From assembly GCA_966211965.1 (NCBI GenBank), contig CBIHON010000016.1, positions 1 through 64,000 of the forward strand: a DNA stretch of 64,000 nt. The letters are read 5' to 3'. Position 1 is the first letter of the stretch, and every line of letters starts with the position of its first letter. This document shows positions 25,473 through 33,501 of the stretch, in pieces. Below the pieces are notes generated by a model. The model was not told where the DNA came from. It worked only from the letters and a program-made list of their open reading frames with translations, and did no database searches. A program made the translations under genes and the position numbers. Source of the DNA: CBIHON01 sp966211965 (lineage in GTDB: Bacteria > Pseudomonadota > Gammaproteobacteria > Burkholderiales > Burkholderiaceae_D).

Positions 25473-26591
25473 TCAGGAGATTTTTCTGCGCAATGTCGAG
25501 ATCGATCGATTTACGTCGATTGGTTTCCGTTCGCGCGCCAGACTTTCGATGACCGGAGCGATCAGGCGCGCCATCGTCTCATGCCCACGAGCCGTCAAAT
25601 GCCCGGTCGAATCAGACATGGTGCGTCGTTCTTCGGCAGAGAGTTTCAACAGTTCAGGCAGCGGATCGTACAGATGACAGCCAACCTGCTGCGCCAGCTC
25701 GCTGAATCGCGCCTGATAGGCGCGCGGATTGCATAGCCCGGTCCGAAAAGTCTCGTCCGGAATCGGGATCAGCAATATCGGCGTCCGGCTCGCCGCTGCC
25801 CAGGTTTGGAGTATCTTGCTTAGTAACAGCCACCCCGGATTAACGGGTGAGTTGTAGTCTGGTACGGGTGTAAAGCCGGTAATTCGCATCGTCACTTTTC
25901 TCAGAAAGCGGCGCAGCGGCGCGAGCATTGCGGGCTGGAACTTCCTTAGCTGCAGAACCAGATTGACAATCGATTTGCGCAGCGGCGAGATGGCAATCGA
26001 CTGGCCGGAGCCTGCCGCCGAGATGCGATTGAGAAAATCCGTGTCATGGAACGAGTAAACATACGGCTGCAATTCCGCCGGCAGTGACTGTTCAGTCCAC
26101 GGCTGTTTCGGTACCGGGACGTGATGCAGCGCCAGCTCCTGATTTTCGATCTGGAAATACGGTTTGGGCAGAATGGCTTCGGCGCCGTTGGCATCGCGCG
26201 ACTTGATGAACCGGCTGTTGACACGCCGAATATTTTCCACATACAGGCCAATCACGACCAGGTCGTGCTCGATGGCTGCATTTTCCTGATAGATCAGGAA
26301 ATGCTGATCGGTCCCTGTGCCCGAAACGCCGTAGTTGCATATTTCAAGGCCCGGCACTGCTTTCTCGAGAAGGTCACTGTAACGTAGCGCGTTGATCACG
26401 CCATCGCCGGCCGATTGCGAATCGCCAAACAGCAGCGCACGGAAGGTGCCGGGCCGGCGCTCCGCCTGGAATTCGCGATCCGATCGAAACCCGGCAGCGT
26501 TGGTGCGTACCAAGTACCCGCCGCCGGCGCCGGGGATGCGCAATCTGGCATTGGGCATGTAGGTGAAGCCAATGCGCGGGTGGTATTTCAT
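25473..26591 (-). CDS. SGNH/GDSL-type hydrolase
   Basis: A 372-residue SGNH-fold enzyme. Block I is ALLFGDSQSAGDGV with the nucleophile Ser in GDS, the oxyanion Gly and Asn are probably in NYGVSGTGTDQ, and the catalytic Asp/His block is DSTGHLTARGHETMARLI near the C-terminus. No signal peptide is obvious. SGNH proteins near carbamoyltransferases often de-esterify or transfer acyl groups on sugars. It is the last gene of the four-gene minus-strand operon, starting 13 nt after the preceding stop. ATG 26591 is used. Confidence 0.8.
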   Translation of the reverse strand: MKYHPRIGFTYMPNARLRIPGAGGGYLVRTNAAGFRSDREFQAERRPGTFRALLFGDSQSAGDGVINALRYSDLLEKAVPGLEICNYGVSGTGTDQHFLIYQENAAIEHDLVVIGLYVENIRRVNSRFIKSRDANGAEAILPKPYFQIENQELALHHVPVPKQPWTEQSLPAELQPYVYSFHDTDFLNRISAAGSGQSIAISPLRKSIVNLVLQLRKFQPAMLAPLRRFLRKVTMRITGFTPVPDYNSPVNPGWLLLSKILQTWAAASRTPILLIPIPDETFRTGLCNPRAYQARFSELAQQVGCHLYDPLPELLKLSAEERRTMSDSTGHLTARGHETMARLIAPVIESLARERKPIDVNRSISTLRRKIS

Positions 26592-26604
26592 CAAGGTGGA
26601 AATT

Positions 26605-27144
26605 TCAGTTCTCCTGATTTTTTGCGTAGCGCTTTGCCAAGTAGCTGCGCCTTTCCACGACGATGTGAAAGTGTTCCTGCGGCCAGTCCTTGTAGTATTC
26701 CGTTCGTTCCAGGGATTCCGCGCCCTTCAGCACTGCATCCAGGCTGTTGGCTACCACGATGAAATAGGGCATCCCCGACGAACCAGGGTAGCGGCTTTGC
26801 ATCGTCTTGGTCAGGCCGGTATTGAGAAACACATTGTCCGGGATCAGTTCCGTGTTCAGCGTTTCCACGAACTCGCTGATACCGTGCGCCCATTGCGTTC
26901 TGGGCGGAAAGGCCATCACCCGCGTCGTCAGCTTGGGCTTGTCGCGCATGGCCGTGGACTGTTCGCGGATAAAAAGCCGCACATCGCCCGACTGCCAAAC
27001 CGAGACGTCCACCGTCTCGCCCACCAGCGCCCGATAAGCGAACGGGCAAGGCGGAAATTTGCCTTTGTAGAAATCGTTGGGGACCGCAACAAACCCGCGC
27101 ATCCATGTCCAGATGTCTTGTTCGATTTCGTCGTGGAGTGCCAT
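26605..27144 (-). CDS. Unrecognised protein of carbamoyltransferase operon (179 aa)
   Basis: A soluble-looking 179-residue protein (MALHDEIEQDIWTWMRGFVA...). AAGGAAA precedes the ATG at 27144. I cannot assign a family. Distinct features are an N-terminal WTWMRGFVAVPNDFYKGKFPPCPFA segment rich in aromatics, a beta-rich middle (DVSVWQSGDVRLFIRE), and EYYKDWPQEHFHIVVERRSY near the end. It lies between the 122-residue gene and the SGNH gene with 19 and 13 nt gaps, so it very likely works in the same pathway. It may be an accessory or modifying enzyme. Confidence 0.72.
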   Translation of the reverse strand: MALHDEIEQDIWTWMRGFVAVPNDFYKGKFPPCPFAYRALVGETVDVSVWQSGDVRLFIREQSTAMRDKPKLTTRVMAFPPRTQWAHGISEFVETLNTELIPDNVFLNTGLTKTMQSRYPGSSGMPYFIVVANSLDAVLKGAESLERTEYYKDWPQEHFHIVVERRSYLAKRYAKNQEN

Positions 27145-27163
27145 CGCGTTTTCCTTTTCGCCG

Positions 27164-27532
27164 TCAGAACAGGGTGTAGCAGAGTATGTCCACTTTTCCG
27201 TCGTTCTCGGTAGCCTCCTCGCCCAGCGCCTCAGCCAGTTCCAGCAGGCGCGGGGACATCGCGGCCAATGCCGTGTCGCCTTTCGCAGCCCAGTAAGCGG
27301 CCAGACTCTCGACCAACTCTGCGGGGGTGCCGGAGCCATGGAGTTCGAAGTCGGCCAAGCGCATCGTAGTCAGGTCCGGTTGCGAAAAATAACTTTGGGC
27401 CTTCTCGTCGCGCCAGGACGGGAAATATGCCTGCGCACCGGCGGCGCGCCTCTCTCGTGCCAGCGGGACCAGGACCTCGTCGAAAATCGCCCCGGCCAGA
27501 CGCGCAGAGCGGTCCGTTTTAGTCTGGTTCAT
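27164..27532 (-). CDS. Unrecognised small protein overlapping the carbamoyltransferase gene
   Basis: A 122-residue, acidic, probably mostly helical protein (MNQTKTDRSARLAGAIFDEV ... KVDILCYTLF). Its ATG lies inside the last codons of the carbamoyltransferase gene (14-nt overlap), which indicates translational coupling and possibly a stable complex. Seen in the sequence are RERRAAGAQAYFPSWRDEKAQSYF and a helical C-terminal half. No known domain is recognised. Confidence 0.72.
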   Translation of the reverse strand: MNQTKTDRSARLAGAIFDEVLVPLARERRAAGAQAYFPSWRDEKAQSYFSQPDLTTMRLADFELHGSGTPAELVESLAAYWAAKGDTALAAMSPRLLELAEALGEEATENDGKVDILCYTLF

Positions 27533-29345
27533 ATTCGTTCTTCCAATTCTCGTCTCTGGGTTGGAGGGATTGCTCGTGCTTCCACAACAGCCGGTCTTCC
27601 AGTACCAGCAAATCGATTCCGGTGCGCATGAAACAACGGTAGGCGTCCTGAGGAGTGCAGACAATCGGTTCGCCGCGCACGTTGAACGAGGTGTTGACCA
27701 GAACCGGGCAGCCAGTCTGTTCGTGGAAGGCATTCAGCAGCCGGAGGAATTCCGGATTGGCATCCTGTCCGACGGTTTGCACTCGTGCGCTGTAGTCGAC
27801 ATGTGTCACAGCGGGGATGTCGCTGCGTTGCTGTCGGAGGATCGGCAGCATGTCGTCGCCTTCGCTGACTGCGCGTTGCATCGGCAGTTGGCGCTCCTTG
27901 CGCACCGGCGCAACCAGCAGCATATAGGGACTGTCGCCGTCGAGTTCGAAATAGTCCTTGGTGTGGGTGGCTAGAACCGCCGGGGCGAACGGCCGGAAGC
28001 TCTCGCGAAATTTGATCTGCAGGTTGAGCCGGCTCTGCATGTCCGGGCTGCGCGGATCGCCCAGGATCGAGCGCGCACCGAGAGAGCGCGGGCCGAACTC
28101 CATCCGCCCGCTGAAGAATCCGACGATCCGGCCGTCCGCCAGGGCGGCGGCGATGACGCGGGCGCGCTCGTCGGGGTCGGGGATGTGATGGCTCGGGGCA
28201 TCCTCGCGGTCGATGAAGGCTTCCACCTCGTGGGTCGAGAACGCCGGCCCAAGAAAGCCGCCATTAAGCGAATCGCGACCCGGACTTGGCGCACGAGGCG
28301 CCTCGAATACCTGGTGCGAAACCAGCAGCGCCGCGCCCAGCGCCCCCCCTGCGTCACCCGCAGCGGGTTGCACAAAAAAGCCGTCCAGTCCCGACTCGCG
28401 CCGCACCCGCCCGTTGGCAACGCAGTTGAGAGCGACACCTCCGGCCATCACCAGATTTTTGGTGCCGCAGATCCTGGTGGCGTGCGCGACCAGCTTCAGG
28501 ACGATCTCCTCGGCCACCAGTTGAATCGAGGCGGCAAGATCCATTTCGCGCCGGGTAATCATCGAATCCGGCTTGCGCGCAGGGCCGCCAAACAATTCTT
28601 CGAAGAGCGCATTGGTCATCAGTGGCGAGTCCAGATAGCCGAAGGCGCCGGTGTTCAGGCGAAACGATCCGTCGTCAAGAATGTCGATGAGTTGCTTGCG
28701 GATCAGCGCCGCGTAGCGCGGCTGTCCGTACGGGGCCAGCCCCATCAGCTTGTACTCGCCGGAGTTGACCTTGAAGCCGCAGTAATACGTGAACGCGCTG
28801 TAGAGCAGCCCGAGCGAATGCGGATAGCGCAATTCTTCGAGCAATTCGATCCGGGAGCCGGTGCCCACACCGATCGTGCAGGTGGCCCACTCGCCCACGC
28901 CGTCAATGGTCAGGATCGCCGCTTTTTCGAACGGCGAAGGATAATAGCAACTGGCGGCATGCGCCATGTGGTGGTGGGTGACCAGCAGGCGCGGCGCCAG
29001 ACCAAGGCAGGCTTGCAGTTCCTGTTCGAGCCGCGCCTTGGTGCCTAGCAGGGCGCGGCACGCAGCGACGAATTGGCCGCGACCGGCAGGTGCAACGGTC
29101 ACGGAATTTTTCATCACGCGATCGAGCGTCAGCAGCGGACTGTCGTAGAACACGACTGCGGCCAGCTCGGATGCATCGATGAATGCCTCGCCTAAGCAAT
29201 AGTTGATGGCACGCTGTGGAAAACGCGGGTCGTGCTTCTTTCTCGAAAAGCGTTCCTCCTGGGCCGCCGCGACTATTTTGCCGTCACGGACCAATGCCGC
29301 AGCCGAGTCGTGGTAATAGGCCGAAATGCCAAGCACATATCCCAT
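27519..29345 (-). CDS. NodU/TobZ-family O-carbamoyltransferase
   Basis: A 608-residue enzyme that transfers the carbamoyl group from carbamoyl phosphate (through carbamoyl-adenylate) to a hydroxyl on a sugar or natural product. The N-terminal Kae1-like domain starts MGYVLGISAYYHDSAAALV, with the metal-binding THHHMAHAASCYYPS and GVGEWAT. The C-terminal YrdC-like part shows FGPRSLGARSIL, RESFRPFAP and VLVNTSFNVRGEPIV. All expected motifs are present and length is typical. ATG 29345 has GGAG 8 nt upstream. First gene of the minus-strand operon, reading against the surrounding nuo genes. Confidence 0.92.
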   Translation of the reverse strand: MGYVLGISAYYHDSAAALVRDGKIVAAAQEERFSRKKHDPRFPQRAINYCLGEAFIDASELAAVVFYDSPLLTLDRVMKNSVTVAPAGRGQFVAACRALLGTKARLEQELQACLGLAPRLLVTHHHMAHAASCYYPSPFEKAAILTIDGVGEWATCTIGVGTGSRIELLEELRYPHSLGLLYSAFTYYCGFKVNSGEYKLMGLAPYGQPRYAALIRKQLIDILDDGSFRLNTGAFGYLDSPLMTNALFEELFGGPARKPDSMITRREMDLAASIQLVAEEIVLKLVAHATRICGTKNLVMAGGVALNCVANGRVRRESGLDGFFVQPAAGDAGGALGAALLVSHQVFEAPRAPSPGRDSLNGGFLGPAFSTHEVEAFIDREDAPSHHIPDPDERARVIAAALADGRIVGFFSGRMEFGPRSLGARSILGDPRSPDMQSRLNLQIKFRESFRPFAPAVLATHTKDYFELDGDSPYMLLVAPVRKERQLPMQRAVSEGDDMLPILRQQRSDIPAVTHVDYSARVQTVGQDANPEFLRLLNAFHEQTGCPVLVNTSFNVRGEPIVCTPQDAYRCFMRTGIDLLVLEDRLLWKHEQSLQPRDENWKNEYEPD

Positions 29346-29560
29346 CAGGTAATCTCCAATCATATCAAGCGCATCCGCGTATCTTCCCGCATGGATTATT
29401 TTGGGTCTTGATATTTGTCATCCGGAATACATACTGAACGAGGTCTTTGCCAGGTTAACTGCCGAACATGGACGATCAAGCATGAATCCATGGTAATCCC
29501 CCGCCAAATAAGCGCATTTAAATTTAAAAGTAGAATTTTCCACCAACATGAAAGTTCTAC

Positions 29561-30020
29561 ATGAAACCTCCTGTTTTACCGATAGCTAGATCATGGCGAT
29601 TCTTAAGCAGGCAGAAGCAGGCTCCCCGGTTCCGGAACTATGCCGTGAGCATGGGATGAGTACGGCGACGTTCTACAAATGGCGAGCCAAGTTCGGCGGC
29701 ATGGATGCATCGCTGAGGGCCCGCATGAAAGAGCAGGAAGAAGAGAACCGGCGGCTGAAAAAGAGGTATGCCGAAGAGCGCTCGAAGGCCGAGATCGTGG
29801 CGGAAGCATTGACAAAAAAGTGGTGGCGCCATCTCAACGCCGCGAGATGGGCCGCTGGACAGTACAACAACGATCGACTCCGATCCGCACGGCGTGCCAA
29901 GCATTCGGCATCAGCCAGACGTGCTATCGGTACCAAGCCAAGCTGTGCGAGGAAAATAGCCTCATTGCCGATTGGCTGGTGCGGATGACGAACAACCAGC
30001 GCAACTGGGGCTTTGGCTGT
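29561..30020 (+). mobile_element. Decayed IS3-family (IS407-like) orfA/orfB fragment
   Basis: OrfA is recognisable from AILKQAEAGSPVPELCREHG through KAEIVAEALTKKWW, but its start has lost one A after ATGAA (29561) and an expected Gln codon is now TAG (29587-29589). A frameshift leads into orfB residues (PSQRREMGRWTVQ, ACQAFGISQTCYRYQAKL, NQRNWGFG), after which similarity stops at about 30020. No catalytic DDE residues remain and no terminal inverted repeats could be identified. It is inactive and marks the foreign origin of the segment. Confidence 0.85.
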
Positions 30021-30540
30021 GCTTAAAAATGGGAGGATTACCATATCACTACATAGACGCTGGGCATGGCCTTAAAACAGCACCTGTTATTTTTAACAAG
30101 TGCTGCCTCAATCTCATCGAGCTCGTGCCCGGCAGCGTTTGGCTTTGCGTAGGAGACTGCAGCAAACCGTGAATATCCGCATTCCGGAGGATATCGGATA
30201 GCTGCGACGCGCCTTTTCCGTTGAATGAAAACCGGAGAATGCTGCCAGCCTGTATGGCGATGCACGTCGGCCGGCCCTCTTCGACCTTGGTCCTGTTGTC
30301 AAACGAGCGGGGAACAGTGCTGCCCTCATCGCTTCGGCTGTTTGAAATCGCTCAGGCGTGAAGCAGATGCTTCTTCATCTCACGTCTACCATTCCTGCGA
30401 ATTAACAAAATATCCCATACCTATGGGATGGCTGAGGCAAGCGCTACAGCGTCAAACTGTTGAGAAGGAAATGACTCCTTGCATGTCCGTGTATACCGAC
30501 GGATCGTTCTCCTCTATCACCTAATCTCTCCTGGACACAT
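30021..30540. other. Non-coding stretch with a small palindrome
   Basis: About 520 bases between the IS3 fragment and the next gene without a supported coding region. ATCCCAT-ACCT-ATGGGAT at about 30411-30428 is a palindrome that could be an operator or hairpin roughly 110 nt before the next start codon. Confidence 0.4.
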
Positions 30541-31158
30541 ATGAACATCCAACTCAATTTCATAAACAATTCCAACGATCTGAACAATTCGAAAGTCGTG
30601 ATTTTCCAGAAGAATGTCGCCACCAATTTCGATGAGCTTGCGGTCGCATGGAAAGTTATCCAGTATTGCGGCCAAGGAGACAATCATCCATTCACCTTCC
30701 CGACAACCTATTCGATTGGCGCAAGCGATAGCTACGGCAATTACACCCCGCAAACGCCGGCACAGAACGGCCAGATGTTCCAGGTATCTCAGGCGGTATC
30801 GGGCACTATGCTCTCCTATGCCGGCCCGGCTACAGGCAGCAAGGAAATCCAGCTCCGCAACAGCCTCTCTAAAGGCGCCGTAAACGCGAGCATATACAAG
30901 GACGGCAAGCTGCTTGCGGTAAAGACCTCGATCGCTCCCAGCCAGATGGCGGTATTTGAATTCAAGCCCACGATTTGGATAGGCGTCGTCTCACAAGTAG
31001 TTGAAGGCCAGGTAATGAATTCAGCCATCATCTCCGAAGTAAATACCGAATTGTCGCTTCTTGGTATTTCGGCTGCGGACATTGTGATGACCGGCGGCGG
31101 ACTAGGAGCAAGCTCGACGCCGTATCAATTCAGCCTCGACAACATCGTGATGAGGTAA
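30541..31158 (+). CDS. Conserved protein of unknown function (205 aa)
   Basis: A 205-residue, Asn/Ser/Thr-rich protein with no signal peptide or membrane segment (MNIQLNFINNSNDLNNSKVV...). The segment VVIFQKNVATNFDELAVAWK followed by CGQGDNHPF looks like a conserved family block, and I recall similar uncharacterised bacterial proteins, but I can give no function. The sequence is beta-rich and ends in a GGGLGASSTPYQFSLDNIVMR stretch. It stands alone in the insert and is followed by a strong terminator. Confidence 0.7.
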   Translation: MNIQLNFINNSNDLNNSKVVIFQKNVATNFDELAVAWKVIQYCGQGDNHPFTFPTTYSIGASDSYGNYTPQTPAQNGQMFQVSQAVSGTMLSYAGPATGSKEIQLRNSLSKGAVNASIYKDGKLLAVKTSIAPSQMAVFEFKPTIWIGVVSQVVEGQVMNSAIISEVNTELSLLGISAADIVMTGGGLGASSTPYQFSLDNIVMR

Positions 31159-31205
31159 GCGACGGCGCGCCAAAGAGCAAGCCTCGCTTGCAATCAGCGC
31201 GATGC

Positions 31206-31233
31206 AAAAAGCCACGCCCCAGCGTGGCTTTTT
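31206..31233 (+). terminator. Rho-independent terminator
   Basis: AAAAAGCCACGC, then loop CCCA, then GCGTGGCTTTTT: a perfect GC-rich stem with A and T tails, so it should work on both strands. It ends transcription of the 205-residue gene, 48 nt after its stop, and abuts a palindromic element. Confidence 0.9.
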
Positions 31234-31234
31234 A

Positions 31235-31351
31235 GAGCATTTTTAGCCTGACCGTGCGGAGTCAAGGTCAGGCCGAGGAGCGGACGCGTACAGATGTACG
31301 CCGAGCACCGGAGGCCTGGGATTGGCCCGCACGGTCAGGCTAAAAATGCTC
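31235..31351. repeat. TA-flanked palindromic element, subtype A (copy 2)
   Basis: A 117-bp copy with the same termini as 7626-7742. The inner hairpin is GCGTAC-AGAT-GTACGC, so the loop differs while the stem is kept. Flanking TA on the left is supplied by the last T of the terminator tail plus A. Confidence 0.85.
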
Positions 31352-31521
31352 TAGCGCAAAACCGGTCCTGTTTAATCGTCCTGCCGCTTGCTTTTACGCG
31401 GAAGATGGCCGACTGGCGGAATTGCTGCTTCACTTCCCTCGCATGCCGCCGGATGTTGGATGATAAGCAGCGGGTTGTGAAGTCCATGGCACAGTTTTAC
31501 CCGTGGACCGCTGCACAACAT

Positions 31522-31550
31522 AAAAAAAAATCAGCCATTTCCGGCTGGCT
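31522..31550 (-). terminator. Minus-strand terminator without a gene
   Basis: Read on the minus strand, CAGCC-GGAAAT-GGCTG is followed by A and nine T, a textbook intrinsic terminator. No minus-strand gene lies immediately to its right, so it may be a relic of the insert's former surroundings, or protect the cassette from antisense transcription. Confidence 0.6.
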
Positions 31551-31595
31551 ATTCCTTCACCGGATTCAGTTCACTAAAGCGGTGGCAGGCAAATC

Positions 31596-31882
31596 CCGCC
31601 GGACACGACATTGAGCAATTGTCAGTCGCGCAATCCACTCCTCCCTACAGCACCCATCAAGAATTCCCGATAGCCGCGCAGGGCGGGCCGCCCTACCTTA
31701 AAGCCTGGGCCAACCGGCCCACTCGTCAAGGAGCCCCATGCTGAGCGAACAGGAAAGACAAGCCATCGAAGCCGAGTTGCAGCATTACCCGAACCGCCGC
31801 GCCGTCTGCATCGACGCACTCAAGATCGTGCAGGCGCATCGCGGCTGGGTGTCGGACCAGGGCATTGCCGACGTGGCGGAAT
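31596..31882. repeat. Right copy of ~280-bp direct repeat flanking the insert
   Basis: Matches 23734-24012 from CGACATTGAGCAATTG to codon 48 of nuoE. Includes copy 3 of the 63-nt element (31642-31705), in which AGGGCGG-G-CCGCCCT is a perfect palindrome. It restores an intact nuoE with its own leader. Confidence 0.85.
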
Positions 31883-32208
31883 TCCTGGAAATGGCGCCAG
31901 CGGAGCTGGAAGGCGTCGCCACCTTCTACAACATGATCTTCCGCAAACCGGTGGGCCGTCACGTGATCCTGTTGTGCGACAGCGTGAGTTGCTGGATCAT
32001 GGGTTCTGATCGACTATGCAAACACTTTGCACAGCGGCTAGGCATCGCTCCCGGCGAGACCAGCGCGGACGGCCGCTTCACCCTGTTGCCGAACGTTTGC
32101 CTGGGCGCTTGCGATCATGCGCCGGTGATGATGATCGACGACAAGCACTATCAAGACCTGGACCCGGCCGGGATCGACCGCATTCTCGCCGCCGAGTGGC
32201 GCGGGTAA
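31738..32208 (+). CDS. nuoE: NADH-quinone oxidoreductase subunit E
   Basis: A 156-residue thioredoxin-like [2Fe-2S] subunit (cluster N1a) of the NADH dehydrogenase module. The four ligands are in CDSVSC and NVCLGAC. It starts MLSEQERQAIEAELQHYPNR with CAAGGAG upstream. This is the intact copy; a truncated, diverged copy of its first 48 codons lies at 23868. NuoE, F and the N-terminus of G form the NADH-oxidising tip. nuoF follows after 13 nt. Confidence 0.95.
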   Translation: MLSEQERQAIEAELQHYPNRRAVCIDALKIVQAHRGWVSDQGIADVAEFLEMAPAELEGVATFYNMIFRKPVGRHVILLCDSVSCWIMGSDRLCKHFAQRLGIAPGETSADGRFTLLPNVCLGACDHAPVMMIDDKHYQDLDPAGIDRILAAEWRG

Positions 32209-32221
32209 AGAGAGCCGGCCG

Positions 32222-33499
32222 ATGGAAACGCCGCTTACCGCAAATATCCGGCCTGGCGCGGAGCCGCCCGATCTCATGCAGTATGAGAAAAGCGGAGGCT
32301 ACCAGGCACTACGCAGGAGCTTGAAAATAGCCCCGGCCGAGGTGACGGCCATGGTGAAGGAATCGAACCTGCGCGGACGTGGCGGCGCGGGTTTTCCTGC
32401 GGCGCAAAAGTGGAGTTTCATGCCGATGGGCGATACGGCGCCGCGCCCGAAGTATTTCATCTGCAATGCCGACGAGATGGAACCAGGCACCTTCAAGGAC
32501 CGCCTCCTGATGGAAGGCGATCCGCATCAATTGATCGAAGGTGTGATCCTCGGCGCCTACGCGGTGCAGGCCGAGGTAGCGTATATCTTTCTGCGCTGGG
32601 CCTACAAGCTGGCGGCGCAACGGCTGGAAAAAGCGATTGCCGAAAGCTACCGCCAAGGCTACCTCGGTAAAAACATCCTCGGTTCCGGCTACAGCCTGGA
32701 ACTGCATCTGCATGTGAGCGCCGGGCGCTACATCTGCGGGGAAGAAACCGCGCTGCTTAACGCCCTTGAGGGCAAACGCGCCAACCCGCGCGCCAAGCCT
32801 CCCCATCCGCAAGCCAGCGGCTTGTGGGGCCAGCCGACTGTCATCAACAACGTCGAGACGCTGTGCAACCTGCCGCATATCATCAGCCGCGGCCCGCAGT
32901 GGTTCAAGAGCCTGTCCCGCTTTCCCGATACCGACGGCGGCACCAAGCTCTACGGCGCCAGCGGCAAGGTAAAGCGGCCAGGACTATGGGAACTGCCGAT
33001 GGGGACCAGCATCCGCGAAATCCTGGAAGACCGTGCCGGAGGCATGCGCGAGGGCTGCGCATTTCGCGGCGTGCTGCCGGGCGGCGCCTCGACCGAATTT
33101 TTGATCGAAGAGCATTTGGACACGGCAATGGCTTTCGATACCGTACAGGCAGCCGGCAGCCGTCTGGGCACCGGGACGATGATCGTGCTCGACGACCGCA
33201 CCTGCCCGGTCGGCATGCTGCACAACCTGGAACGATTTTTCGCGCAAGAGTCCTGCGGCTGGTGCACGCCATGCTGGTCGGGCCTGGCATGGGTCGCGCA
33301 AATCCTGCAAGGCTTCGAAGACGGACGGGGCGAATCCGCAGACCTGGAGCGCTTGCAGTCGCATGCGCGCATGCTAGGGCCGGGCCGTACCTATTGCGCG
33401 CTGGCGCCCGGTGCGGCCGAGCCTCTGCAAAGCGGGCTCAAGTATTTCCGCGAGGATTTCGAACGGCATATCCGGGAGCGGCGCTGCCCGTGGAAATAA
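32222..33499 (+). CDS. nuoF: NADH-quinone oxidoreductase subunit F
   Basis: A 425-residue flavoprotein that binds NADH and FMN and carries [4Fe-4S] cluster N3. The NADH/FMN region shows LRGRGGAGFPAAQKWSFMP and CNADEMEPGTFKDR, ICGEETALLNALEGKRANPR is intact, and cluster ligands are in ESCGWCTPC with a distal Cys in RTYCALAPG. Length and the C-terminal LQSGLKYFREDFE are Escherichia-like. Two nucleotides separate its stop from nuoG. Confidence 0.95.
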   Translation: METPLTANIRPGAEPPDLMQYEKSGGYQALRRSLKIAPAEVTAMVKESNLRGRGGAGFPAAQKWSFMPMGDTAPRPKYFICNADEMEPGTFKDRLLMEGDPHQLIEGVILGAYAVQAEVAYIFLRWAYKLAAQRLEKAIAESYRQGYLGKNILGSGYSLELHLHVSAGRYICGEETALLNALEGKRANPRAKPPHPQASGLWGQPTVINNVETLCNLPHIISRGPQWFKSLSRFPDTDGGTKLYGASGKVKRPGLWELPMGTSIREILEDRAGGMREGCAFRGVLPGGASTEFLIEEHLDTAMAFDTVQAAGSRLGTGTMIVLDDRTCPVGMLHNLERFFAQESCGWCTPCWSGLAWVAQILQGFEDGRGESADLERLQSHARMLGPGRTYCALAPGAAEPLQSGLKYFREDFERHIRERRCPWK

Positions 33500-33501
33500 G
33501 C

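Noticed and set aside
32824..33501. Upstream extension of the nuoG frame into nuoF
   Set aside because: Arg/Pro-rich out-of-frame translation of nuoF. The conserved NuoG N-terminus begins at 33502.
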